Origin: Camellia lanceoleosa
Lineage: Eukaryota; Streptophyta; Magnoliopsida; Ericales; Theaceae
NCBI GenBank assembly: GCA_025200525.1
Contig: CM045761.1
Span: 81,621,551 to 81,685,550 of the forward strand
Reading direction: 5' to 3'
Length of the DNA stretch: 64,000 nucleotides
How positions within the stretch are numbered: position 1 is the first letter of the stretch; each line of letters starts with the position of its first letter. Positions 36,649 to 50,450 of this stretch are shown one piece after another. A model generated the notes under the pieces. The model worked only from the letters and a program-made list of their open reading frames with translations. It was not told where the DNA came from and ran no database searches. Made by a program: the position numbers and the translations under genes.

Positions 36649-37855
36649 TTGCGTCAGACTCACAAGATTTTCCATTCCTCCATGTCGCGCACGGTTTTGG
36701 AATCCAGAACACATGTCTTTAGCTTTAGCGGCAAGAGATGTGTCCTACTTTCAAGACTTCCAAGCTTTAATGGAATCGACCGCGGCGAGGAGATTCTCCT
36801 CAACTTCGCTTTTGGCCATGCTCAAGCCTTAGGACAAATGTGTGGGCTCAATACCCAATGCTCGTTCTTTGATTTGTGACGGACATTAGATGTTCCGAGC
36901 TTGGTCTGCTGCTTTTCTCGAGACCGTGATCGTGGGCGACCATCGCCGCAAGGTTTTCGACGGCACGCCTTTGTCTATGCATACTATCCCATTTTCGCTC
37001 GTCTCCGACCGGAGGAGCCGGTCCTGCTGATCGAAGTTGCCCAAGGTTTGAAAGAGGGCAAGAGCCGCATTGCCATGGTCCCGGCCGAGACTCTATTGGG
37101 CTTAGACGCCTTTTTATCGCCGAGAGACGATCAGATTAGCAGGAGTCCACTATTACCGCAGTAATGTTTCCCACCCATCTCGTGATTTTATATTTGCTCA
37201 CATCACTCGCCCTCGGGCTCGATTTTTCACAAAACCCTTTTCTCACTTTTTTCTCTCATCGTACATCTCTATTCTTTATTCTCTCATTTTTCATCCCTCC
37301 CTGTGTGGTTAATGGATAAATTGAAGGTCGTGGACTCTTGTCCTCGCATACTCACCAAGGGTTATTTCTTCAGTAACGCCGTTGACGCCTTGACGAGGGT
37401 TGGTGGTTTGAATGGATGTGTAGTTTGTCCGCAGACCGCATTGCTTGGCGGAGCCCTTGGCTCAATCTTCCGATGATGAGTTACAGCATGACCCCTCACC
37501 CCGGGATCCAATTGATTGGCGTGACTCCCCGTGTCTTCTACTTCCCTTTCAGATCTTGGCGCCAGCTTTGGTCATGATCGACTGCCCACCGAAGGATAGA
37601 GTATCCGCCGCATTCGATTCGGTGCATACCGTCTTGGTATGCCACAAAGATGGAGGACGAGAGAACTCTGCCCCGCTCCCACTTTCAGTTGCACTTTGTC
37701 TGATGAGTGCTTGGATTGGCTTAATGAAGAGGCACAGGAAGGGCCCACTTTGGCGTCAGAGGCTTCGACCAGCTCTGGGAGGGGGCGCAGGGACATTTGA
37801 TTTGACCGTGCCCCGGATTTATTGCTTTATTAGTGCTTTCAAGTTTTCTTTATGA
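36649..37855 (+). pseudogene. Broken antisense coding region of the Ogre-like element
   Basis: Three plus-strand frames (36649-36879, 36901-37164, 37445-37855) lie antisense to pol, where Tat-type elements can carry an extra ORF. Readable stretches include THVFSFSG, FGHAQALGQMCGL, FVYAYYPIFARLRPEEP and IAMVPAETLLGLDAF. Overlapping frames carry EMCPT and FQALMES-like pieces, so several frameshifts break one longer protein. The style resembles plant mobile-domain (aminotransferase-like) proteins encoded by transposons. That assignment is by eye and tentative. Confidence 0.5.
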
Positions 37856-38489
37856 ATGTAATAAAAAGCAACTTCAATTGTATGCAAGAGCAAGAGAACT
37901 CTGTTTGAAATCAATGAAATTGAAGGTTGTGGTACTGAAAAATTTCCGTTTTTGGTCTAGAAATGGTCCTAGTTGTAAAAAGATTTATTTGAACAAAGTC
38001 ATCTTCATTAAAACTTTTCAAAACCATTTTCGATATGGATCAGAACTGGACACGCCTGAAATCTGTCACTGAGATGCACAACCCCGGATTCCTGCAATTG
38101 GAAAATTGCCCCTAGTTTGAATAGTATCACAGATCGCATGGCAACGGAAAGTTGCCCTAGTCCTAATAGCACCAAGACCGGAGATTGCGATGAATGCCGA
38201 TGGACAAAGATGACCAGATGATCAAATGGACAAAGCCGACGGGGAAAATGTTTATGGTCAACTTCGTGATGAAGTTGCTCACGATCCCAATGATGGGAAT
38301 CAAGCCCACGTAGTTCAGCTCGGGTTCACTCGAGTATTTTCACTCTCCTTTGCGCCTAACTTTTGCCAAGACCGCCTTTATGGTTTTCAACCTTATGAGC
38401 TCGCTTTTATATTTTCTAATTTTTTGTGCTCAATTTTGCCTAGGTCGCCTTTCGGTTTTCGCCTAGCGAGCCTCTCAGGTGATATTTCT

Positions 38490-39760
38490 TCACTTGTCCA
38501 TGTTGATCGGTTGGGAGAACTCTAGGCCATCTAGGTCCATCGTAACCACAGCCTCCACCGACTGTGATAGACTTGATGATATAGGGACCACCAATTGGGT
38601 CCGAACTTGCCCCTTGGGTCGTGGATGGGAGCTCGGTTGTCTTTGAGCACCAAATCTCCTTCCTTCAAATTCTCGACTTAACCTTCTTGTTAAAAGTCTG
38701 GCGATTCTGCTGATAACCTTGGACATGGTACAGTTGCTTTTCACCTCCTTTCATCGAAGAGCATGAGTTCCTCGAACCTACTCACGCTAATCGCCTCATT
38801 TATCCGACACTCACCAAGACTGCAATGATGGAACCTCAATCTCATCGGTAGAACGGCTTCCATCCCAGAAACCAATGAATAAGGGGTTGCTCCAAATGGA
38901 AGTTCTAATTGAAGTCCCAGAGCCCCACAGAGCAACGGCAACTTGTCCGCCACCCGATAGGTTTCTACCATTTTCGCAAAGATGTGTTTAATGTTTTGTT
39001 GGCGGCCTCAATCGCCTCCGTTGGTCTCATGTCGATACGTGGACGACTTATGAAAAGCTTACATTATACTTCTCCAACAAATCAATCACTTCCTTCTTGA
39101 AGTGAGAACCATTGTCCAAAATGATCTCATTCGGGACTCCATACCGGCAGATAATGTTGTTTCTGATAAACTTCGCGACATGCGAAGCCTTCAACATCGT
39201 GATAAGACTGGGCCTCGACCCACTTTGTAAAGTAATCTATTACTAACAAGATATATTAATGTCCATTTAACACTTAAAAAGTAACAGCTCCAATCACGTC
39301 GATTACCCAAACCGAGAACGGACATGGCGATGTCATGTTGTATAACTTTGATGGCGGGATGTTCATGCGGTTATGTGAATCGCATTTGTGGCATCGCCAA
39401 CAAAACCGATACAATCTTCCTCCATGGTAGACCAAGAGTAGCCTTGCTCGAGGATCTTCCGTACAAGATCACCCCATTTACATGTGCACCACATTCTCCT
39501 CCATGGATGGCCTCCATCAGCGCCGATTCTTCACTTCCACACATAGCTTGTGCATTCCTGTGATGACCTCTTTTGTATAATTTACCCCCGCAGATGATAA
39601 ACCGAATGTACCATTCTTCTAATTGCCCTTTTATCCTTGGCATTTGCCCCTAGTGGATATGTCTCATTCTCCAAGAAGTTCCATATGTCGTAATACCAAG
39701 GGTTGTTATCTTGCACTTCTATGGCGTAGATTGACTCATATGTCAAGCGCAAACTTTTGA
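38490..39760 (-). pseudogene. Integrase region of the Ogre-like element
   Basis: Scattered minus-strand frames in integrase order. RRMVHSVYHLRG and LYKRGHHRNAQAMC, followed by HGGECGAHVNG, form the N-terminal finger region (39371-39764). ATPYSLVSGMEAVLP is the core end (38741-38971). The 38490-38744 piece is the C-terminal domain in mixed frames. Frames change every 100-250 bases, so nothing is translatable. Confidence 0.75.
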
Positions 39761-41601
39761 TCAATGATTATCGGACGATCCGGATTCCCGACGGATGTCT
39801 ATCATAGAAGATAGAGTTGCTAGTGAATCTGCGAACCGTTGTTCTCTTACTAGGTGAGTGAAACTTAGCTTTTCAAACCGAGGAACTAACAAGTCCAGGT
39901 CCGTGGTAAATTATCATCTTTTCCTCCTTGACTTTCCAGCCTTTTCGCCGAGACACAACTAAGTTCGAATCCCCAATAACGCCCAAACGCTTTGTCCCTA
40001 GTTCTAGGGTCGCCTGACCCAAGAATGCATGCCTCATACTCGCCTCATTGTTCAAACTTTGAACCGAGCTTGAATGCTAAGGATACGGAGTCGCCAGCGC
40101 TATCAAGAACACTCCTATCCTGCATCTATATTGATTTGACGCCCGCCAAAGTACATCGCCCAAGTTTCATCTTCGATGTGCGTAATATCTTCATCCGGGA
40201 ATAGGTACTCAACCGCTTCATCCCTTCAACCGGTGGTCGGCAAGGAACTCGCCAACGCTTCTTCCTTTTTACAGACTTTGCGTCACATACTTGAGGTCAA
40301 ATTCGAGAGCAACAAAGAACCAACGAGCTAGCCTACCCGTAAGTGCCGGTTTCTAAAAGATATTTGATGGGATCAAGTCGTGAAACCAACATTACAGAGT
40401 GAGCTAACAGTAGTGCCGCAGCCTTCCTAGTAGCCCATACCAAGGCTAGACAAGCCTTCTCCAAATGAGTGTAGCGGTCTCAGAATCCAAAGATCTTCTT
40501 GCTCAAATTGTAGATTGCCCTTTCCACTTTATCTTCCGACTCTTGTGCGAACATTCAGCCCATTGTGGTCTCAGACACTGACAGATACAATATCCACGGT
40601 TTCCCCGGCTTTGGTGGTGACAATACGGGCGATTCTCAGAATACTCTTTAACTGCTCAAACGCAGCCTTGGCATCGTCGTCCCAATGGAACTTCGCTCCT
40701 TTCTTCAAGAGACCAAAAGTGGTTCACAAGTCAAGGTTAGTTTAGAGATAAACCGCCTTATGAATTGCACTTTACCCAGAAGCCTCGCACCTCCTTTTCA
40801 CCATTGGTGGTGGCATTTCTAGGATGGCCTTGATTTTGGAAGGGTCGACTTCGATGCCCCTTTGTGTAATCGAAATCCCAAAGATTTTTCCTCAGTAACA
40901 CCAACGACATTTCGGATTCAACCGCAAATTAAATTCTCGATCCTTTGAAAAACTTTTGCAAGGTGTAGTGGCTCTCTTTCTTTGGACTTGACAATCATGT
41001 CGCCCACATACACCTCGACCTCTTTATGGATCATATCATGTAATATCGTGGTTGTACTCGCTGATATGTAGCCCCAAAGATTCTTCAACCCAAACGGCAT
41101 TACTCTATAACAATATGTACTTACGGGTGGTAAAAGCATCTTCTCCGGCCTTCGGTGCCATCACTATCCGATTATAACCCGAAAAGCCATCCATGAACGA
41201 AAGCAAAGCATGCCCCCGTGGAAATCTACCAACTCACAATATGTGGCAAGGAAAGTCATCCTTCGATCGCTCGCTCAAATCCCTGAAGTCCACACATACC
41301 CGGATTCTGCCATCCTTCTTCGGCACTGGAACAATGTTGGCCAACCAAGTCGGGTATTCGGATACCAGCAGGGAGCCTGCATCAATCTGCTTGGTGACCT
41401 CTTCCTTGATCTTGATGGCCCGCCGTATGTAATCCTTCCGAGTTTCGCTTGATGTGTCGCCTCGGGGTCAAGAGGGATCCGGTCGCATAATCTCAGATCG
41501 ATTCTGCATGTCTTCGAGGACCACGCGAAAACATCTTTGAAATCTTTTAACAAAGCGACTAAGCGCCTTCCTCGAGGACAACGTGGACCCGATCCGACCA
41601 C
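39761..41601 (-). pseudogene. RT and RNase H region of the Ogre-like element
   Basis: LLKDFKDVFAWS (41275-41601) is the RT entry. YRVMPFGLKN and EVYVGDMIVKS (40918-41139) are the RT palm, with the catalytic Y-x-D-D reading YVGD, which would abolish activity. ELGTKRLGVIGDSNLVVS (39873-40055) is the plant-type second RNase H. Intervening stretches are pol in shifted frames. Many indels. Confidence 0.75.
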
Positions 41602-42008
41602 CGCGGGTCCTTCTCAAGACTAATATTCACAAAGGTTGATTTCATCAATTAAGGGTTTAACAAACCTCTTGCTCTTGTTCAATTAGTCGCTAAAAAACCG
41701 GAGGAATTTCGCCTCGCTGCTTTCATCAAAATTTTGAAAGTCCCGATTTAAGCAATAAACCAAAGGCACAGAAAAATACTCGAAACCACAGCTTACCTCA
41801 TTCTCATTAGATACTTCCAAACCGTCGATTCTTCAGAACAACAGACTCAAAAGAGAAAGAAAAGACGACTCGACAGATCAAGGGCATCCGTTATCACCCC
41901 CAGAATACCAGACTCAGACCAGACGAGCTGAACTCGATTCCGACTCACAAGACTCGTGGAATCAGATTCCTCACTACCACCGATCCGTGTCGCCGATAAA
42001 AATCCTCC

Positions 42009-44480
42009 TCAGATCGCCAGTGAGGGAGGGTGCGATGGACGCATCCAAAATAGCCGATTGTAGGCCCGCACTGCTTCATCTCCGATCATGGACACCGAGG
42101 AGTCATCCCCTGCACAACCGGGTCGATCAAAGGATCCGAAAGTAGACACGCCATTGCTACCCCATTTCAGACTCAGGTCCGCAGACTCCAATTCCTTGCT
42201 ATGTTCAAATTTCAACTGCTTGCCCATTCGCTTCTTCAGCAATATCATCCCCAGATAATCGCAAGTCGAAGAAAATTTCAAACCCGCATGCGCTTTCTTC
42301 TCTTTATTCATCCATGGCTCGAAAACCACGTATCGGAAAGTCTTCTCCCGGACGAAACGCCCGTCTGCTCAGGTACCTTGGATGGGCCGGTGCATCAATT
42401 CAAAAGGTTTCTCATCTGTTTGCTTTGGCCCTTCCACCATCTCTTTTCCTTTTCTTACCCAATCTTCCTTGGTGGGTGTAACCCAAGCCAAAGGTATGGG
42501 ATTGTGCGGCACTGCCAGCGCTGTAATGCCCTTCCGACCGCTTTTTCCCAATCCCATCCCGGATGTGTTGGAGCTTGTTCATGAGGTATACCGTCACAAG
42601 ACCGACATACATCCTTCATTAATCGCCATGACGCTCAGACTACCTCACCGCTAGGGTAAATCCGATATAAACACATCTTCCATCCCATGCTCAATCTCTA
42701 GAACGGGGTAGACACCTCCATGTGGATGGATCGATGAATTACCGAAAACAATGGCTACTCCTTCCCATAGGGGTATTTCACCATTTGATGCAAAGTGGAT
42801 GATATCGCATTCGATGCAACCACGCCTAACAACAAATTGAAAGTTGCCGCACTTCCAAGACATGAAAATCTATCTCCGCTGTCCCGGTCCAACCTTAGTC
42901 CGGATTTTAACGCTCCCATCACTTCTTTTGTGTTGTCATATGCCCCGATGACTGAAAGTTGGTACAAAGTCCGCGACTTTCGCACCAATCGCATAAGTCG
43001 TCCTCGCAGGCGTGACGTTGATGGCGATCCTCAGATCAACAAGGACTACCAGATCCATTTATCCCTGCACTCTACGGAGATGTAGAGTGGCTTGTTGTGA
43101 TTTGTGCCCTCAGGCGGTAATTCCTTATCAGCAAACGTCAACATCGAGGTAGCTCCTCCCGGAAAGACTAGCCCCACTAACTGTTCTGGGGTTGTTTCTA
43201 TTGAAAGCTTTGTTTTATCCATGGTCGATAAAATTCTCCCTGTACTCGTGAAGCCATGAGTAGTCCCCAAATAGAGATATCTGCTTGTATCTTTTTCAGC
43301 TGTTTGAGTACGGCTTCCTCTTCGAGTTGTTTCTCCTTTTGCTTCTCGGCCTCTTCTCTTTCCCGAGGCCTCCGTTGATCCAAGTGCGGAGGTTTGAAAT
43401 ATCGCCCACTCCTTGTCATGTGGTCGACCTCTCCAAGGTACCAAGTATTGTCGGGTTGGTTGTTCCCCCAATCCTCGTCCGTGTGGGCAAGACATAAGTC
43501 TTCATCTTCCCACCACATTCCTCGGCGAATCGACAGACGCCTGTCCCGCTCGTATGATCGTTTGCGCCGCAAAGACTTTCCATCCATATACCCGCAAAGA
43601 TTTTCGCCTCAGGCACACGAGTTTCCACTCCCACATGGGCCTTTGCCTTCGATTCTCTGGAATCCTCAAAACTTGCTTTTTTCGCAGACAACCGACCGCT
43701 CGCCATCTCTCGTGCTCAAAATGTTCCAATCTCGCTAAATTCTTGACACCGGCGCCCTCCATGATATGTTCTCGCTTTTCGACTTTCACCGCCGATTTTC
43801 TCATTCCTCATGAACTTTGCTCGCTCAAATTCTTCTACTACATCGGGTTGGTCATCCAACCACCCGTGGCTTCTATCAATCTTCATGATCAAACCAGCGA
43901 TTGCCACATCCTCCGGGTATTGATTGTCATAAAATCGGAGGTTGGTGAAGTACTCGCGTGGTCACTACATCATCTGCTCTCGTTCTAGGCTATCTCCTTG
44001 AATCACACATAATTCTTCTTCATATAATTCCACTCCGGCCCATCTTGACCCATTGATGAAATGTAGTCACTGATCAGATGTTTTCCCATTGCAACTCCCA
44101 GATTCCACAGACTCGATTCAATAACCCGCCTCCTTTTGGAATTCCCTTTATTGTTCTTGGTGGTCACCACCATTGGCTTAGGTTGGGTCGAGGAGATGTC
44201 CATCATGCACAAATCGATGCAATGGAAGGAACACCTCCGCTTAGGCAGTGGGTAGGTGTGATGTAGATGCTAGGGTCGAGGACACGCCCCAAAGATGAAT
44301 GAAATTGAGCCTTTTGGTGGAGCCGGTTGTGTATGGGGAGGGATTGGTAGTAACATTGGGTTTTTCGGAGGTAAGATTACCCCGTTATCGATAAGGTCTT
44401 GAATTTCATGGCGAACCGTAGCACCGGGTCGGTGTCGTGACCATGTCAGCCGGTGAAACGCACAATATTTGGCCAAGTTA
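42009..44480 (-). pseudogene. Protease and gag C-terminal region of the Ogre-like element
   Basis: AYDNTKEVMGALKSGLR and FNLLLGVVASNAISSTLHQM (42755-42994) lie in the protease-side region. TPEQLVGLVFPGG followed by LPPEGTNHNKPLYISVEC (43046-43495) is a hallmark of Tat-clade elements just before the protease. YCAFHRLTWSRHRPG followed by EIQDLIDNGVI (44270-44476) corresponds to the CAFH..GH..C knuckle region with His/Cys lost by frame changes. All are in short separate frames. Confidence 0.75.
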
Positions 44481-46595
44481 TGGTTAGGAGGAAGTTTTTC
44501 CGGTAGGGGCCTGGCCTGTGGGCCTCAGTGCCCTTTCTGATCAACACCCCAGAGCTTTGATAGGGGCATATAAAGTGGAGCGAAAGTTCGGTGTTTCGGG
44601 TGGGTATTTGGTTGTTTAGGGTTGCTTCCTGGACGCACCGGAAAATGGCGAGGCCATCAGATTTCTTTGTGAGGGGTTGGTGGTGACCATGCTTACTTCC
44701 GGTTCTTGCGCTTGTAACGCCACTGCCTCAGATTGCTATTACGATTGAAGGTTCTTCGGGTTGCTCCGGTCATTGTCAATCCAAATTTTGCCTCAAAGCA
44801 TCTTCAATCTGCACCCCCATTTCATGTAGGTCGAAAAAGTAGGAAGGGAACTACTATCATCTTTTGCATCAACCCTACCGCAGATTAGCACAATCATCCG
44901 GACCGTCCTTGTCCGTGGGCCTCAAGGTCATCATTGAAGCCTTGGCCTCCACCTAGTTACAAACTCCGAAAACTCTCCTTAGGCTCCTCGCTTAGTTGTT
45001 TCAAGATCGCGGGTCGTGATTTCGACTGTGTTGTATGAATATTATGCAATGAAGGCCTCACCATTTCATCCCAATTTCTTGACGCCGCTCTTCCAACTTA
45101 GCGCATTGCAGATGCCACGCCGATAGGGTTCGACCAAATAAGGATAACTTATGGAGCCTATCGAGGCCCATCGGCCTTAGGACGTCGAAACAACCTTAAT
45201 GTACCATGGGGTCCTCGACTCCATCAAATCGATCAATGTGAGGCATTTTAACTGTCTGGCAACACACAAGGGTCAAGGTAACCATCTTCAATGTCGGGAT
45301 AGTCTTGGTTCCTTGGGACCTTCTCGAACAACTTTTCAAGTTTGTTCAATTTGAGTGCGGTGGATCACTCGAACTCAAAGGAGAGTCCCAGATTGGTGGG
45401 TGTTTTTGATAGGGGTTGAATTTGAGGTAGGTGAGGTGGGGGTGGTCCTGGGTGGTTCTCAGACGTCAACATTGGTCGCCTCCCCGACATTAGGAACTCC
45501 TAGTGGGGAGGAACTTGATGCGGCAGATGCCCTGTTCTTTGCTCCACCGCAATTGTCTTCGCCGTTTCTCACAATCAGGGCTCGTTCGCAAAATTACCGA
45601 CGGACGTCTGCTACATTGCTTTCATGCTTTCTTGAAGGTGGCGCACCATCTCCTCCAAACTAGCCATACTATCTTGCTCGTTGAATTATTGGTATAAATT
45701 CTCTCTGGTGATACAAAACTCGATCTCTCATGAGCACGTGGGGTAGACAAAGCTCGATCGATCGTTGTATCGATGTCCTTCGCCTTATCGACTTCCGCTT
45801 AGTAACCGGGGTAGTGAGTAGTACATCGGTTGTCCGCTCATCGATCCTCAGATCGAAGGAGTCGACGGCCTCTGACCCAGAGTGCTTGGGGGATATCTAT
45901 CGGGTCGGTAGCAATCGTGCTCAACTACCCTAATAAAAAGATAAATAAAGCGTATAAATAAACAGAAAATCGGACAGCATAACAGCATAAAATAAACAAC
46001 ACACGGTTGGGTAATACGCCGAACTCAACACACTGTTCCCCAAATACTGATCACTGATCATGAACCATTGCCCCTAGGCCTGACTTTGATTCCCACAGAT
46101 AACTGATTCTCAAAACACTGACACTGATGCCCTCAGTTCGAGCATTTTAAACTTGCAAACCGACCAGATGTTTCCTGCAGAGTTACACTCTAAAGCACAT
46201 ATCAGATAAGTGAGAACCAAAACACCCCTATGTTGGGGTAGGGTTTCCCTATCCTATTTTGTCAGGAGCTAGGGTTTCACTACGCACGCAGCGGCTTCAA
46301 ACAACCTATGATCGGGTGAGCAACCTGTCCTAGTTTGGAATGGTCACTACGGATTCCGACTATGCAACTAGGTCGAATGGTCGAAAAGGGTGCCCCGGTA
46401 AAACCGGGGTTTGTGTTCCCATACTGGCAGAGTTCGAACCGTCACCTTATGGACATGCCTTGACAAGACAAGCCTCCAAAGAAACCGCCAGAATAGCAGA
46501 TGGCCAACACGGTGTCCTAGGCGCACCAATGCACATGCAATGCAAAGAGACACATAAATGTAGTCAAAACAGATATCACGAAGTTCGAGTCAAGC
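44481..46595 (-). pseudogene. Gag N-terminal remnant and 5' leader of the Ogre-like element
   Basis: Minus-strand frames near 45100-45350 resemble the gag core (YPDIEDG-like and acidic stretches), but no long frame survives. The part above 46000 is leader. A standard primer-binding site is not visible at the inner LTR edge near 46596. Confidence 0.5.
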
Positions 46596-49500
46596 TCTCT
46601 AAAATCGGGCCCCGAGGATGCCTCCGTTCGGTTCGATGTTGGGTCTACTACTCATGAGACTCGATTTTTGTCGCGTTCTAAATCAACCAAAGAGTCCACC
46701 TCGCAAATCGCTTTGAGAAAACAGATTTTTGAAAAGTAGTGCCAAACATGGATCGCTGCAGACATGAGTCGCCACCTAAATATTTTATTTTTGGGAAATT
46801 TAGGAAACTCGACTAAGGTCAAGGCCACATGTCCGTCATCACCAAAGTTACTGCTCGGAGCTTGGGTACGATCGGGAAGGTCATTTATGAGCACTTTCGC
46901 CTGGCCTCAAGACCGCCTCTACTAACCGTGATACCCGCTTTTGAAAACATCATGTGTTCTTATTCCAATTATTAACCTAGAATTACTACGTTATGACAAA
47001 GAAACAAACAAGTATAGACTAGATTGCCTAATTTGGAAATAAACATTGCATATTCGCTTTTGTCTTGAAAACGTGTTTGGAATTGCTACTCGCTAGTAGG
47101 CTAAAATGCGGATTTCAATGAGTACACCCAACTCAAACAATCCAACCTCCACCCACAGGCATTCATACAATTATACCACATAAGCACTTAGTCAAGATGT
47201 TAATCCCATCGTCATGGCAACACTCACACGCATGCGATATGCTAAAGCATAAAAGCTCACCTAGTACTCCAAGCCAAAAGAAGCTTATTAGAAATCCATG
47301 CATGGACCTAGGCATACCGAATGCCTAATGCAACACATGCAAAGATGTAATCTAGGCAGTTCGCTATCCTAAACATGGCATATGGAATGCTATCACATAG
47401 CACGATTCAATTTGGAATTTGAAAATTGTAATGCGCTTTGTATGATGTACCGAGCCCTGCATGTAAACAAATGCATGGATGCACGCATGCATTGCATAAG
47501 GTATGCTAATTTAAAATGTTCTAATCTACCATCGAAAAGCGGTAAATAAAAGGGTTAGAAAGAAGCGGGGTTGGAAGACATGCATCACACTCACCCACAC
47601 TTATTACATTTTTGCCCTCACTGAGGGACCAATAAATAAATAATACGAATCAAGAATAAATGAATGAATAAATTATTACAAATTTCTAAGTAATCAAATT
47701 AAATTAAACAGATAAAATAAATGGAGCCTCACCGCTTCTAATGCGCGAATGATGCATGCTCGTCATGACTACTTGGGAAAACCTATGCCATGGCATTGCG
47801 ACTGCTTTTACCGCCCGCCTCCAAAAATTCCAAAATTCAGGATACCTCCCAAGTGATCTCAAATGCCTCACCGGCTAGACAGCAGTAGTCATCGGCTCCT
47901 TCCAAAGGGCCATCGGCTGAACTTGATGATTATCGGCACAAAAGTAGTGCCGGTCGGCACTATTTTATGCGGTCGGCAGAAAATCCTCGCAGCAGACAAG
48001 AGACAAAGAAGAAGAACAGACAAGAATGCATAGGCATGGTTTTTGGGCAAATGTGAGCATGTCCAACTCCTCCTATCATGTTTAGGGACTCAAGGGGTGT
48101 GGCTCTGGTTCTAGGGCTATCAATAGTGCATTTGATGCATGATAGCCTAAGGAATCAAGATTGCTCATTTTAATGTAAATATGCATGCGACACAACAAAT
48201 GAAGGCTAAGTCCCTATCATGTGGAGATCAAGGGCCTTAGTGACCAAGGATTGAGGTGAGTTACACCACTTGAAATGTGAACTCCCCTCAATCCTAGGCT
48301 TGGCTTGACAACCCCAAACCAAGCTATGAGATGCAAGTATGCAAGCAAGGCTCAAATGCAATGCAACCTATCATGTTAAGCATGCAAAGAGCTAAAGTAT
48401 GTAGGACACAAATAGCATGCAAGATGGGCCAATTAATCATGGAACTAACAAGCATACATTCAAGGCTACATTGACCAAGCAAGCAACAATCATGAAGTAA
48501 GCATGCAACAATGGACTTAAGCCATAAAGGACAGCCTCAAACTCCCAAAAACAAGGGCAAAACAAGCCTCTCAACATGATCAAAATGCCTCACAAGCATG
48601 CTATTCAATGGGCCCGAGTCTAGGACACCAAAGAGAGTAATTTGACATCATTCATACAACCACTCATGGCATGCATTCAACAAACAAAAACAGATTTTGA
48701 GCATGTGGAATGACACCCAAATCCTCATGGCACCCCCAAAATACACTAATCATGGAAGCATGCACAATGCTCTTTTAAGGCATAAAAGACCCACATTCTA
48801 AGACATGAAGGTGCTGATAAATGGTGGTGTTTGAACATGAAATGGGGAGTGAAATACCACCTATAATGATGGCAAATCATTAATTCAAAACAAGATAAAC
48901 ATGCTAGGACTTCATACAAACAAGGCCTACAAGCCAATATGCAAGACAACCACCTCAAGCACACCAAACATGGCAAAAACAAAGGGCTCACAGCCTCTAA
49001 CATGGCAAAACAATGCTAGTATCTTCATGAAACTAAACCTAAACATGCAAAAATCATGGCCTCAAAACATGACATTCTTTTAGGCACAAGAGAGCATTTC
49101 AAAGGAAGTATGAGAAGCATGTTAGAGACTATAATTCCAACTAAAAACAGAGGTCAAACATGACCTAAAACAGTCCCAAAAGCCTTGAAATGAAGCCAAA
49201 TGCAAACATGCACACATGCTATGCTATGAGCCAAAACAAAGGCCAACCAAAGGACCAAAGGGAGAGGGGTGTCTCTCCTTTAGATGAGGCTCCGAAATAT
49301 CATCCTCACCCGTGAAAACCCACTGGTTTTCAGTAGAGGGAAGATCCAAGAACACCAAAACAAGAAAGCCAGAGAAAAAGGCACCAAATTGGGCCAAACA
49401 AGGCTTAAAGTGAAGAGGCTTAACACAAACCAAAAAAAGACCTTAATGAAGGGTCAAGAACCAGTAAAAACAAGACTTTTTTATCTTAAACACAAACTCA

Positions 49501-50450
49501 AAATCACAAAGTAAAGAGGGTAGAAATAGATTGCAAGAATGGGCAATCTAAAGCAACAAGCTTACCCTTGAAGAACCAATCAAGAACAGTGGTCCAAATT
49601 CTCTCCAAGTGATCAAAACCAGTCCAAAGTCACTCAAAACAAACCTCCAAGTCTTCCAATCTCGAGCTAGGTGTAATAGTGTGTGTAATGGTGCAAAAGT
49701 GAGGTAAAACACACTATTTGGGGCTTAAAACACACACACAAGAGGAGAGGAGGGAGATATAGATATATATGGATATATATCGAGAATGTATGTATATTCT
49801 CCGGTTCTTGACCTAAAATCTCTAACCCTTGAGCAATGGAGATGAATGGTCCTTATATAGGCAACCAAAGGCTCTAAACTTAATGGCTAAGCAAGACCAA
49901 AAGGTTCAAAGGGTGCAAGGGTTTCTAGCTTCCAAGGAAGCCAAGACAATGGCCAAGCTTCTCCAAGAAGCTTGGCCAAGGGTTCAAGCTTCTAGAAGGT
50001 TCAAGGGGTTCAAGGGCAAGGGTGCAATGTTATGCACGGGAGGGGTGATGGTGTAATCCACCGCACGGTGGCATGCACCATCCTGGGGGTTCAGAGGGTC
50101 ACCGGCCAAAAACAACACCGGCACAAAATTGTCCCCCCCGGCATCATAAAGTGCCGATCGGCCAAGGATCAAGGTAAAAAAGTGCCGATGGCCACTATGG
50201 ATAGCCGGTGGAGGTGTGGGGCAGCCGGTGGGTTCTAGGGATGGCTAACAAGCCTTCCCCTACCCTCAAATGCAAACAGACACAAGTCTTGGTAGAAAAC
50301 CAAGCACGTAACAAACAGTTAAGAGATCCCGAGGCACGCAAGGCAGTGGGCACCTCCGGGAACTCAAAACGAACACAAACATGGATAATCACCGGGTGTT
50401 CAAGCGGTGACGTCCAAGTCTTGAGGACGGTCAAAAATGGGGTGTCTACA
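46596..50450 (-). repeat. 5' LTR of the Ogre-like element
   Basis: About 3855 bp, pairing with 30773-34668. It ends TGTCTACA at 50450, followed by target copy CCGGT. Long stretches are identical (for example 48121-48530 with 32341-32750), yet GC-rich spots show many small indels and substitutions. The left edge (CTCTAAAATCGGGCCCCG) does not match the other LTR's TGTAAACGCCC end well, so it is set to within a few bases. Confidence 0.87.
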
